Shown here: piece by piece, positions 21,077 through 29,718 of the stretch | Numbering within the stretch: the stretch's first letter is position 1 | Layout of the letters: each line of letters starts with the position of its first letter | DNA from: Gemella haemolysans | Lineage (GTDB): Bacteria; Bacillota; Bacilli; Staphylococcales; Gemellaceae | Direction: 5' to 3' | Assembly: GCF_901873445.1 (NCBI RefSeq) | Contig: NZ_CABFLN010000016.1 | Coordinates: forward strand, 124,001 to 188,000 | Length of the DNA: 64,000 bases | Program-made: the position numbers and the translations under genes | Notes under the pieces: generated by a model | What the model saw: only the letters and a program-made list of their open reading frames with translations | What the model was told of the DNA's origin: nothing | Databases searched by the model: none

Positions 21077-21727
21077 TTATTCAAATCTCACAAGATTCTC
21101 TGCCTTCATTCTTACAGTTGGTCTCGCATCTTTTTCCTTTTTACCTAGGGCTATAAGCATCACAGGAATTAAGTTCTCTTCTAATTCAAATAATTCAGCT
21201 ACCTTTTCTCTAACAAATCCGCCAATAATATTAGTGTCATATCCTTTAGCATATGCAATATTTGCAAATTGCATAGTCCACAATCCACAATCAAAATATA
21301 CACCTTCTCTATTTTTATCAATCGGCAAGTTTTCTAATTGAGGTCCCATTCCTTTTTCGAAACCATCTTTTACCTCTTCAGTCATATAACCTTTTTCGAC
21401 AGCTTCTCCGTAAATTTCATCAAATTTCCCGTAGTGATTCAAGTCTCCTAAGACTATAATCATAGCGGCTGAGGTATCATTTTGAATTTTATTATAATTA
21501 GCACTTCCTAATTTTTCTTTACCTTCTGGTGTATCTACAACAATATATCTCCAAGGTTGTAAATTACACGATGAGGGAGCGATATTAGCTTCATTTAACA
21601 TTTCTATTATTTCTTCACGTTTAATTTTAACATTCGGATCAAAATACTTAACCGATTTTCTTCCTTTAATTACATCAAAAAACTCTGGCCTTTTCTTACC
21701 TAATAGAGTACCAAAAAATTTCCTCAC
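21077..21727 (-). CDS. Nitroreductase family protein
   Basis: FMN-dependent oxidoreductase of 216 aa, cytoplasmic. The N-terminal block RKSVKYFDPNVKIKREEI and the APSSCNLQPWRYIVV block near residues 51-65 are the usual FMN-phosphate site, with GGFVREKVAELFEL and VMLIALGKK near the end. The physiological substrate (quinone, flavin or nitro compound) cannot be told from the sequence. Confidence 0.88.
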   Translation of the reverse strand: MRKFFGTLLGKKRPEFFDVIKGRKSVKYFDPNVKIKREEIIEMLNEANIAPSSCNLQPWRYIVVDTPEGKEKLGSANYNKIQNDTSAAMIIVLGDLNHYGKFDEIYGEAVEKGYMTEEVKDGFEKGMGPQLENLPIDKNREGVYFDCGLWTMQFANIAYAKGYDTNIIGGFVREKVAELFELEENLIPVMLIALGKKEKDARPTVRMKAENLVRFE

Positions 21728-21854
21728 TAGATTTCCTCCTTCTTCAAGTAATCAACTCAATAATTTTACTATACTTGAGAATTATTATCAAACAAAAGGC
21801 TCAAACAGAAATAATTTATAAAAATGTCAACTATCTCTTAGTCCATATAGTCTT

Positions 21855-23036
21855 TTACTCCCACTTCAAGTTTACATGTTCCATTATTTCTTTGTATGAA
21901 ACATCTACTTTTTCCTTCATTTTATCATCAAGCTGATCTCTAAGTTTTCCACCATTAATAAAATCTTCTAACACCATAATTTTATAGTCGTATAATGGAA
22001 TTCCATTTATATTTCTACCGTTAAGTTTTGAATAAACTAGTGTTGGATGAGCTTTTACAGTTTTAACAGTTGTTTTATCGTTTGCTTTTTCGAATGTAAC
22101 ATCCATCAATAAACCTCTCTCAGGCCACTTGTTTTCCATTCTTTCCATACGTTGGTTTGAAACGAAGTTCCCCATAGAGTATATTATAAATTTCTTATCT
22201 CCATCTTTTTCTACAGTCTCAGCAGGCTCTATAACATGAGGATGCCCTCCGAATACTACATCAGCACCCCATTCTATCATCTTGTGATAAAGAGCTTTTT
22301 GTTCTTCTGTAGGCTCTAACTTATACTCGACACCCATCTGAGGCATCACTACTGTAACATCTGCTTCTTTCTCAGCTCTTTGTATTTCTTCTTTCATCTT
22401 TTCCTCATCAAGATCCGATAAATGATTAGTTCTATCCTCTGCAGTTAAATTAGCATCCATTCCATTATAACCATAAGCATAGGCTAGAATTGCTATTTTA
22501 ATTCCATTAACCTCTTTAATAAGAATCTTATCTTCCGAACGTTTTTTATCAGCATGGACTCCAACTGTATCCAAACCTCTATCTTTGAAGACTTTATCCG
22601 TATACTTCAATCCATACAAACCTGTATCCAATATATGATTATGAGCTAAATCAACAACATCATACCCTACTTCTTTCATTGTATCTGCAATTTGAACAGG
22701 AGCATTAAACAATGGATATCCTCCTAGTGGAGAACGATCACTAATAGTCCCTTCAAAATCTCCTATCGCTAAATCAGCACCTTCAATCCATGGCTTAACA
22801 TATTCAAAAAATGGATTGAAATCATAACTTCCATCTTCTTTTTTAGCAGTATAATAAAGTGCATCATGAATAAGAATATCTCCATTAGCTACAACTCGCG
22901 CAGTTCTCACACTCGAATCGCTATCCTTTTTTAAAGTTCCCCCTTCTTTATCAGATGCTGTTAAAAAATAAATACACGAAAAAATAATACCACTAATACT
23001 CAGTACACCTAATAAATATACTAATACTTTCCTCAA
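21855..23036 (-). CDS. CapA/PgsA-like metallophosphatase-fold protein
   Basis: A 393-aa protein with an N-terminal membrane anchor (about residues 4-25) ahead of the CapA domain. Motifs follow the calcineurin-like order: VANGDILIHDALY near 48-60, AIGDFEGTIS near 91-100, LAHNHILDTG near 134-143, and GGHPHVIEPAE near 258-268. Family members take part in poly-gamma-glutamate or capsule export; no capB/capC partner is nearby, so that role is not shown. Confidence 0.85.
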   Translation of the reverse strand: MRKVLVYLLGVLSISGIIFSCIYFLTASDKEGGTLKKDSDSSVRTARVVANGDILIHDALYYTAKKEDGSYDFNPFFEYVKPWIEGADLAIGDFEGTISDRSPLGGYPLFNAPVQIADTMKEVGYDVVDLAHNHILDTGLYGLKYTDKVFKDRGLDTVGVHADKKRSEDKILIKEVNGIKIAILAYAYGYNGMDANLTAEDRTNHLSDLDEEKMKEEIQRAEKEADVTVVMPQMGVEYKLEPTEEQKALYHKMIEWGADVVFGGHPHVIEPAETVEKDGDKKFIIYSMGNFVSNQRMERMENKWPERGLLMDVTFEKANDKTTVKTVKAHPTLVYSKLNGRNINGIPLYDYKIMVLEDFINGGKLRDQLDDKMKEKVDVSYKEIMEHVNLKWE

Positions 23037-23198
23037 TATAATATCCCTCCTAATTAAATACTTTATCTATCTATAATAACAAGTAGTTAATAATATTTCA
23101 ATTAACTACTCGTTTTATATAATTATTTTATATCGCAACAATAATGTGATCCTCTTACACATCATCAAGTTTTCCATTATAAAATATTTCATTATTCT

Positions 23199-23873
23199 CT
23201 ATTTCCCTAATAATATATCCAAGATCATCTGTGGTTTAGTAACCATAAGAAGATGATCTGACTCCTCTATTTGTGTATAATTCATTCCTACTAATTTGAA
23301 ATAAGAAAAAACAGAAAGTTTATTAAAAATATTCCTACTTCTTTTTAATAGTTCTAAATTATCTACCCCCGCGTATAAAGATAAATAATTATACTCTATT
23401 CGCGAGTTCGGCCTTACCATATATTCACTACCTTCTTTTTTAAGTTTTCTTAGAATTAACTCCACTAAAAACTCATCTTGCATCTCTTCTACACTAAGTG
23501 TCTTTGATAGATATTCTTCTTTACTAGTGAACTTTATCTCTGGTTCAAAATATGTTTTTAACACCGATTCAGGAGGTATAGGTTCTAAGCCCTCAATAAT
23601 GATTAAATTAACACCATCAAGGTACTCACTAAAAATCTCTAAACCGTTAAGTAAAACGACCGTACCGTAAGAAGCAGCAACTATAAAACCACCTCTTCTT
23701 ACTTTTGTCATTTTATTTAATAGTACCTTCTCAATTTCTTTTTTTGATATAGATTTAAAACTCTCTTCGGTAAATTCAATAAAATCAAAGGTTTGGTCTG
23801 GCATATTTTCTAAGACTCTCGCCCAAATACATCTATCCCAACCTAGTGGATTAATAAATAAGATATCTGTCAT
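23199..23873 (-). CDS. Alpha/beta hydrolase-like protein
   Basis: A 224-aa protein with an alpha/beta hydrolase layout: a nucleophile-elbow-like GFIVAASYGTVVL near residue 81-93 (ASYG in place of GxSxG) and a late SDHLLMVTKPQMIL with the possible catalytic His near 209. The start at 23871-23873 has GAGAGG at good spacing, better than the ATG three codons earlier. It lies 27 bp downstream of dprA and is probably cotranscribed. The substrate is unknown. Confidence 0.6.
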   Translation of the reverse strand: MTDILFINPLGWDRCIWARVLENMPDQTFDFIEFTEESFKSISKKEIEKVLLNKMTKVRRGGFIVAASYGTVVLLNGLEIFSEYLDGVNLIIIEGLEPIPPESVLKTYFEPEIKFTSKEEYLSKTLSVEEMQDEFLVELILRKLKKEGSEYMVRPNSRIEYNYLSLYAGVDNLELLKRSRNIFNKLSVFSYFKLVGMNYTQIEESDHLLMVTKPQMILDILLGK

Positions 23874-23899
23874 ACTAATCATCCTCTCAAATATCTACA

Positions 23900-24790
23900 C
23901 TAAAATCCTAATTCGTCACCAAAATCCTCTAATTTATTTACAAGTATCGCCCCCTCTTTAATGTATTCATTCATTGCATAACTCATCTTATCGCCAAATT
24001 TCCCTGGTAGGCAGAATACATCAGAACCTACATCCAAGGCAAAATCCACCGTCCTTTGCGTTCCACTTCTTTTTGCCGCTTCAGTTACTAAAAGAGCACT
24101 GGAAAGACCAGCGACAATCCTATTCCTTTCTAAGAATTTATATTTCCTTATAGGTGAAGTTGGAAAATACTCAGATATAATAAGATGGTTTCGTTCTAAT
24201 TCCTTATAAAGTTTATAACTTTTTTCCGGATAAATTATATTGTGCCCATGAGCTATTACACCGATGGTGTACCCCTTACTTTTTATAGCGCCCTCATGAG
24301 CAAGACTATCGACACCAATCGCAAGACCACTAACTATAACAAAATTATTCATAGTTAAATATGGTACTATACTCTGCAAGGCATCTTTTGAATATGATGT
24401 ATTGTTTCTGCTTCCTACTATAGATATCTTTCTTCTAAATAGAAGCAAATCTTTATTTCCCCTGTAAAATATAATATATGGATAATCATAAATCCTAAAT
24501 AATTCTTTCGGATAATAGATATCATCGCAAAAAATATACTTTACATTATAAAACTCAAAATAACTCTCGAAATCAAACTCCATATTATTATGAAGCTTAG
24601 TATAAATTTCTTCAGCATTATCTCCAAAATATACAGCTAACTCAGGTATAGATAATTCGAGAATCTTCTCTATACTATTTAAATCCATAAAAACTTTATG
24701 TAGCTTGAGTGTTGTAATCCTCTCAATCGCTATTAACGAAAGTAATACCTTTTTTTCTTTTTCTGTAAAACTACCACTATACTCCCCCAT
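23900..24790 (-). CDS. dprA: DNA processing protein DprA
   Basis: Protects incoming single-stranded DNA and loads RecA during natural transformation; cytoplasmic, 296 aa. An N-terminal SAM-like region (1-80) precedes the Rossmann fold with VGSRNNTSYSKDAL near residues 126-139, VSGLAIGVDSLAHEGA near 153-168 and FLERNRIVAGLSSALLV near 219-235. There is no long C-terminal winged-helix domain. It is 12 bp downstream of coiA, forming a competence pair. Confidence 0.93.
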   Translation of the reverse strand: MGEYSGSFTEKEKKVLLSLIAIERITTLKLHKVFMDLNSIEKILELSIPELAVYFGDNAEEIYTKLHNNMEFDFESYFEFYNVKYIFCDDIYYPKELFRIYDYPYIIFYRGNKDLLLFRRKISIVGSRNNTSYSKDALQSIVPYLTMNNFVIVSGLAIGVDSLAHEGAIKSKGYTIGVIAHGHNIIYPEKSYKLYKELERNHLIISEYFPTSPIRKYKFLERNRIVAGLSSALLVTEAAKRSGTQRTVDFALDVGSDVFCLPGKFGDKMSYAMNEYIKEGAILVNKLEDFGDELGF

Positions 24791-24802
24791 AGTTTCATCC
24801 TC

Positions 24803-25849
24803 TTACTTTTCATTCTCAACCAATAAAGCATAGTATGCTTTAAATACTTTTAAGAAAATCTCCCCTTGTTGAACATTGTTAATATAAATACTATCTTTAA
24901 ACTCTATAATATTACTCATTATTCTTATAAGTTCTGAGTAACTTTTACCCTCTTTATAAAATCTATACATCAACCCTTGCCAATAAACAAGTGGAGTTCT
25001 AATAAGAACTTGCTCCAACATATTCACACCAATGATTTCAGGTATATTATTTAACTCTATATGTTGGTTATAAAACATACTCAATACTTTATTTTTCACA
25101 GTTTTATCATATTTAATTTGCTCGTAGACATAGTTTTCAACATCTTCCGGATATAACTTAGACGTTAAATCTTTATCCAGTAGTTTCAAATCAAGTGGTA
25201 CATCAAACTCATCAATACTCAAACTAGTTTTTATACAAACAGCATTTCGTTTTTTCAAATTATGAGCCCAAATTTGATAAAATTCAAATTTTTTATTTAT
25301 ATTATCCCAACCATAAAAGAATACTTTCCCTTGATAATAATTTAAAAAATTATCCACAAATGGCGCATACCTAATATAACTTATACCATCATAACTCTTC
25401 AATTCTTTTACAAATTTGTTTGTATCGATTAGCCAGATTAATTTCAATCCAGCTTTCATATATCCTCTTGTTCTCGCTTTAATAAGATCAAATGGAATAA
25501 CCGATCTTTGATACTCAAAAGCGATACTATTATCTTTAATAAATACATCAGCTATCTGAATATCATTCTCCCCAGTTTTAAAAATATGTTCGACTTCCAC
25601 ATTACGATATTTTTTTCTAAAATGCTCATAAAGATCCTTCTTCGCTTCAAGGTGCTCACTACTCTCTTTCTTATAAGTTTCAAACTCACATGAACAATTC
25701 TTAGCATGAGCAAAATGCGATTGAATTTTCACTCCTTTTTTGAAAATTACTCTCCCCCCACATATCGGACAGTGATATTCCTTATTTTTTTCCACCTCAC
25801 TATCCAAAGCATTAAAAACTTCATCCTTACTATCGTATGCCACGTACAT
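24803..25849 (-). CDS. coiA: Competence protein CoiA-like
   Basis: A 348-aa protein. The N-terminal zinc-ribbon-like segment has CPICGGRV, HFAHAKNCSC and a following Glu-rich helix, then a restriction-endonuclease-like core with DIQIADVFIKDNSIAFEYQRS near residues 101-120 (D, E and Q of the active site). CoiA is needed for transformation in streptococci and is found next to dprA here. The C-terminal part is less conserved. Confidence 0.85.
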   Translation of the reverse strand: MYVAYDSKDEVFNALDSEVEKNKEYHCPICGGRVIFKKGVKIQSHFAHAKNCSCEFETYKKESSEHLEAKKDLYEHFRKKYRNVEVEHIFKTGENDIQIADVFIKDNSIAFEYQRSVIPFDLIKARTRGYMKAGLKLIWLIDTNKFVKELKSYDGISYIRYAPFVDNFLNYYQGKVFFYGWDNINKKFEFYQIWAHNLKKRNAVCIKTSLSIDEFDVPLDLKLLDKDLTSKLYPEDVENYVYEQIKYDKTVKNKVLSMFYNQHIELNNIPEIIGVNMLEQVLIRTPLVYWQGLMYRFYKEGKSYSELIRIMSNIIEFKDSIYINNVQQGEIFLKVFKAYYALLVENEK

Positions 25850-25919
25850 AATGTTTCTCCTCTTTTTTCTGTACTACACTTACAAACTACATCTAACGGC
25901 GTCTTATTCAATTGTCATT

Positions 25920-26201
25920 TTACTTTAATACCCTATACCTTCTATAGGTTGCATCACCTTCTTCTATTTCAACAAACTTATCTAGATTAACCCAGCTTAT
26001 TTCATCTTTATGGTTATCACTATCTACTAGATATACCCTATCATCTTTTTTACACAAATAGTAATTTGTCTGACGAATACTAGCCTCTCTCATAAAATAT
26101 GTATTTTTATCCTGTATAGAAAAATCTAGACAACTTGTTGTCCATGGTTTTTTAACATATTTTTTTACTTCGACAACTTGGTCATATTTTTCAATGTTCA
26201 T
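25920..26201 (-). CDS. Hypothetical protein, 93 aa
   Basis: Small soluble protein rich in Asp, Lys and Tyr, with no membrane helix and no motif I recognise. It has a GGAGGATAG ribosome binding site and stands alone between coiA and the RlmA-type gene, on the same strand. Normal codon use and the strong binding site support a real gene. Confidence 0.7.
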   Translation of the reverse strand: MNIEKYDQVVEVKKYVKKPWTTSCLDFSIQDKNTYFMREASIRQTNYYLCKKDDRVYLVDSDNHKDEISWVNLDKFVEIEEGDATYRRYRVLK

Positions 26202-26255
26202 ACTCTATCCTCCTTCATAATTTCCTTTTAATGTACTCCGTGCTTTCTATGTATA

Positions 26256-27071
26256 CTACTTCTTACAAACTAAAAGTTCTAAATCTATCGTAATTTCTTT
26301 TAATTGATTAATATCAGAATCTGTAATTTCTTCAGAAAATGTTAAAGGTGTCATCTTAAGAAAACTCTCAGCTTGCTCCTTAGTCAATCGGAATGTATCA
26401 TTTACAGTTAACTTTTCTACGATGGTGCAATTTCCCTCAATCAATTTCACAGTATCTCTATTCGTGTATTCCTTCCCACCAATTAACTCTCTAATCTCCC
26501 TTAAGTAATTTGTATTAGGAATAACTTTTATCAAATATCCATCATCACCTAACACTCTGAAAAACTCTTCATAATTAGCAGGGGTTAGTATGTTAAGAAT
26601 ACACGAAACACTTCCGTCTTTAAACGGAAGACTAGCTAAGTTAGCCACCATATAAGGATTCAATTTATCTTCTTTAACAGCTAATTCAATCGCATCTTTA
26701 CTATTATCCAAACCATAGAAATATTTCCCAGGAAATACTGTTTTTAACTTCTTAATATAATATCCTTCCCCACAACCAATATCCAATACAACATCTTTAG
26801 CATACTTTTCAATTAAATTTTGAATATTCTTTAATACATTTTCATAAAAACTATTACTAAAAACTTCACTACGAGCTTTAAATAAATCTTCACTGTATTT
26901 CGTGGGTTTATAATTGTTTATCAGATGAATATAGCCTTTTTTTGAAAAATCATAACGATGATTTCCATTGCAAACAAGACTGATACCCTCTATGTGAGAT
27001 TCTGATAAACACTTTGGACAAAGGTATATTTCCTCTTGATTAAACTTTTTTATTACATTTTCTATTTTCAT
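26256..27071 (-). CDS. 23S rRNA (guanine-N1)-methyltransferase, RlmA type
   Basis: SAM-dependent methyltransferase of 271 aa. An N-terminal zinc finger has CPKC near residues 18-21, then CNGNH near 33-37. Motif I is VLDIGCGEGYYI near 95-106, and motif IV lies near LNILTPANYEEF. The architecture matches RlmA(I/II), which methylate G745 or G748 of 23S rRNA; which base it uses cannot be decided here. Confidence 0.85.
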   Translation of the reverse strand: MKIENVIKKFNQEEIYLCPKCLSESHIEGISLVCNGNHRYDFSKKGYIHLINNYKPTKYSEDLFKARSEVFSNSFYENVLKNIQNLIEKYAKDVVLDIGCGEGYYIKKLKTVFPGKYFYGLDNSKDAIELAVKEDKLNPYMVANLASLPFKDGSVSCILNILTPANYEEFFRVLGDDGYLIKVIPNTNYLREIRELIGGKEYTNRDTVKLIEGNCTIVEKLTVNDTFRLTKEQAESFLKMTPLTFSEEITDSDINQLKEITIDLELLVCKK

Positions 27072-27227
27072 TGAAACTCCTCTATACTTTCTAAGTTAAT
27101 TGTATCAAATTTTATTTAAGAATGGTAGCAAAAAACAGTTGAAAAATCAGAAATTTTCGCCTTTTTTAGATTTCTTCTTAAGTTTATTTTTAATAAGTAA
27201 CTATTTATTTTATTACTATATATTAAA

Positions 27228-27274
27228 ACAAAAATGACGACACAATTCTTTGAAATGTTTTTATCGTCATTATG
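27228..27274 (-). terminator. Terminator after tadA
   Basis: Arms AATGACGA and TCGTCATT with a long loop, followed by TTTGTTTT on the minus strand. Confidence 0.75.
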
Positions 27275-27348
27275 TTTATATATTATTATCTTTAATTATT
27301 TTATATTTATAATTTGAAAAATTTTAAATTTATAAATATATTAAATAT

Positions 27349-27813
27349 TTATTTCTTTTTTCGCTCTCTTAACTCTTTGAAAAAGTTCTTCATTAGCATA
27401 GAACATTCTTCTTCAAGAACCCCAGAGATAACCTTAGCCTGATGATTAAATTTATTCTCTCCTACTAAATCAATGCAACTACCACAGCAACCATATTTAG
27501 GATCACTCGCTCCATAAATAACATTTTCAACTCTAGCTTGAACAATTGCTCCACTACACATAACACAAGGCTCTACAGTAGTATATAAATAACTATTGTC
27601 AAGTCTCCAAAAACCCTGTTTTTCACAACCTTTTTTAATAACTAACATTTCTGCATGATTCAATGCCTGTTGATTTTCTTCACGAGTATTATGAGCCTTC
27701 GCAACAACCTTACCATCAATAACCAGCACAGCTCCAATAGGTACTTCACCTTTAGCGTAAGCTCTCCGCGCTTCTTCTAGCGCCATCTCCATATAATAAG
27801 AATGATTTTTCAC
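27349..27813 (-). CDS. tadA: tRNA-specific adenosine deaminase
   Basis: Converts A34 to inosine in tRNA-Arg(ACG); 154 aa with a GTG start at 27811-27813, chosen because GGAAGG precedes it at 8 nt. The frame is open to a TTG further up without a binding site. The zinc site HAEM and PCVMC (about residues 53-56 and 82-86) and PIGAVLV near 25 identify the cytidine-deaminase-like fold. Confidence 0.93.
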   Translation of the reverse strand: MKNHSYYMEMALEEARRAYAKGEVPIGAVLVIDGKVVAKAHNTREENQQALNHAEMLVIKKGCEKQGFWRLDNSYLYTTVEPCVMCSGAIVQARVENVIYGASDPKYGCCGSCIDLVGENKFNHQAKVISGVLEEECSMLMKNFFKELRERKKK

Positions 27814-27849
27814 ACCACTACATCCTTCCGCAAATATTTTTTTCAATTA

Positions 27850-27857
27850 ATTATATC
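27850..27857 (-). promoter_or_regulatory. Extended -10 promoter of tadA
   Basis: TG-A-TATAAT on the minus strand, about 40 bp upstream of the tadA start. No clear -35 is visible. The dispersed repeat begins about 35 bp further upstream. Confidence 0.5.
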
Positions 27858-27890
27858 ACACTTCAAAATCATTAGGGGAGAAAGTTGTAG

Positions 27891-28063
27891 GGAGTGACTC
27901 AAAAATCGTGATTTCAAAGAAATCGATTTTGTTGAGTTACCCCCGCACAGGTTATTAGATATCTAAAAAGCTTTTATAAAACGAATTTAGATATCAATAA
28001 ACCACTGCGTCTATGAGTTTCCATACAAACCTTGTTAAAATTTAGGGCTTTTGGGACAGCCCC
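27891..28063. repeat. Dispersed intergenic element, copy 1
   Basis: A stretch of about 173 bp that recurs at 45174-45348 with high identity. From left to right it holds an imperfect hairpin with arms GTGACTC and GAGTTAC enclosing ATTTC and GAAAT, the word CCCCGCACAG, a second hairpin with arms TTATTAGATATCTAAA and TTTAGATATCAATAA, then CACTGCGTCTATGAG, and a right end GGGCTTTTGGGACAGCCCC. No coding frame. It sits between tadA and the ydcF-like gene and looks like a small non-autonomous (MITE-like) element. Confidence 0.8.
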
Positions 28064-28068
28064 GATAG

Positions 28069-28113
28069 AAAAAAACTTAACAAAATTAATTTCAAAAATA
28101 ATTTTGTTAAGTC
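28069..28113 (-). terminator. Terminator after the ydcF-like gene
   Basis: Arms ACTTAACAAAATTA and TTAATTTTGTTAAGT on the minus strand, followed by seven T residues. Confidence 0.85.
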
Positions 28114-28127
28114 GATTCTCTTAAACT

Positions 28128-29162
28128 CTAGCTATTATTAGCCCAATAAAATACTTCCACTAGGACAGCTGCTATAAACAAGGATGTCAGCACACCTAGA
28201 ACTATAGCGTGTATTCTTCTTTTGAAATATAGATATCCAATAAATTCTCTAATGAAAGCATTAAGACTGAAATAGAACTTAGTCGGTGCTCCATATCCAA
28301 TACACCTAAAACCTAAAGTTCTTGCTTGAACCAATGCACGATAAACGTGATAATAATTCGTCACCACTGCGAAACTTTTATCAGCTGGAATAAATTTCTT
28401 CGAAAAAATAATATTTTCTTCGGTAGAAGTTGATTTATCTTCTAGAATTATATCATTCTCATTAATCCCCTGCTCAAGAGCATAATTTTTCATCGCAAAT
28501 GCTTCAGATACTACTTCATCAGGACCTTGACCACCTGACATGATTAGCTTACTCCCAGGATTAGCTTTATAAACTTTTATCCCTTTTCTAATTCTGCTAG
28601 CTAAAAGAGGTGTTACCCTTTCACCAATCAATCCTGCACCTAAGACCACTACATAGTCAATCTTTCTCGGTAAGATATTAATAAAATTTAAAACACTAGA
28701 TACTAAATAAGACATCGCTATACATAAAAAATATAAAACTACTAAACTGGTATAAACATAAAGTGTATTTAACAGAATATTGTCACGTGTGTAGGTAGCA
28801 ACACGTGGCCAATATGTAAAATAACCTACCAGAAAGAAAAATACAGCTAGACTCAGTAGGTTGCCTACTCTTAATCCTTCTCTTCTAATAAGCATAAACG
28901 AATTGTATAAAAACATAATGACTACCACCATTGGAAGCAAAGTGAATATTACCACCGCTATAACAAGTAATACTACACCTAAATTATAAACAAACTTATT
29001 ATCTGTTGCATTATTAGTAATAAGAGTCATTATATAAAAAATAAAACTTAAACCTGTCGCTATAAAAAATATTCCTAAAAATAGATTTCTTCTATCCAAG
29101 TATAAAACTAATAAGAACAGCAACAGAAATACCACAAAAACTATAAAAGAACCTATTACCAT
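28128..29162 (-). CDS. YdcF/SanA family (DUF218) membrane protein
   Basis: A 344-aa protein with about five N-terminal membrane helices (residues 1-165) and a DUF218 domain: DYVVVLGAGLIGERVTPLL near 168-186, IMSGGQGPDEVVSEA near 205-219 and LEDKSTSTEENIIFS near 241-255. Family members are linked to envelope integrity and lipid-carrier recycling in other bacteria; no reaction is proven. A final helix lies near the C-terminus. Confidence 0.85.
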   Translation of the reverse strand: MVIGSFIVFVVFLLLFLLVLYLDRRNLFLGIFFIATGLSFIFYIMTLITNNATDNKFVYNLGVVLLVIAVVIFTLLPMVVVIMFLYNSFMLIRREGLRVGNLLSLAVFFFLVGYFTYWPRVATYTRDNILLNTLYVYTSLVVLYFLCIAMSYLVSSVLNFINILPRKIDYVVVLGAGLIGERVTPLLASRIRKGIKVYKANPGSKLIMSGGQGPDEVVSEAFAMKNYALEQGINENDIILEDKSTSTEENIIFSKKFIPADKSFAVVTNYYHVYRALVQARTLGFRCIGYGAPTKFYFSLNAFIREFIGYLYFKRRIHAIVLGVLTSLFIAAVLVEVFYWANNS

Positions 29163-29718
29163 AAAAACCTCCTTCTTACATATGTATATTATAGATTATA
29201 TTGCAAAATTAGTATAAGTGTCAATCGTGTCTAAGCATCAACAGTAATCTCCTGTAGACTTATTTCTAATCAACTCACAATAAACATAAAAATAAGGAAT
29301 ATTAAATTAAAAAGCTACACTTTCTCGCAACCTTACCATTATAACACAATAGAAAATTGTATAATCGAATTAGACATTAAAAAACATAGTAAAAATCTGT
29401 TATACTAAATTTATCACAAAATACTAAGAAGATTTTTACTATGCCTAAACCTAATTCCATAAAGAAATAGAAACACCTAGTGCTCATAATCCGAAAAATC
29501 CCAATCAATATGATTAGAAAAGCTAAGAGATACAAGAAGCAAAAAACATATACTACAGCTAAAACGCTATGAACAGACCTAAAACAATACTCAACAAGAG
29601 TAGAAGAAGTACGCCTAATGTAAATATCAGTATAGAAATGTGCAATAATTCGAAATTAACATGTTTTTTTAAATCAACAAGAAATTATCAAGAATTCAAA
29701 TGAAACTCTGTAAAACCT
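29163..29718. other. Gene-poor region with a possible decayed reading frame
   Basis: No intact ORF. On the plus strand a frame starting at ATG 29441 (MPKPNSIKK) meets stops at 29468 and several times later, yet keeps a basic, Lys-rich composition to about 29620 (RKAKRYKKQKTYTTAKTL), as in an eroded DNA-binding or transposase gene. I cannot name the family. The rest is AT-rich without hexamers I would trust. Confidence 0.35.

Noticed and set aside
27891-28063. T-box or other riboswitch upstream of tadA
   Set aside because: The same sequence occurs inside a permease coding region, so it is a mobile repeat and not a gene-specific leader; no T-box motif is present.
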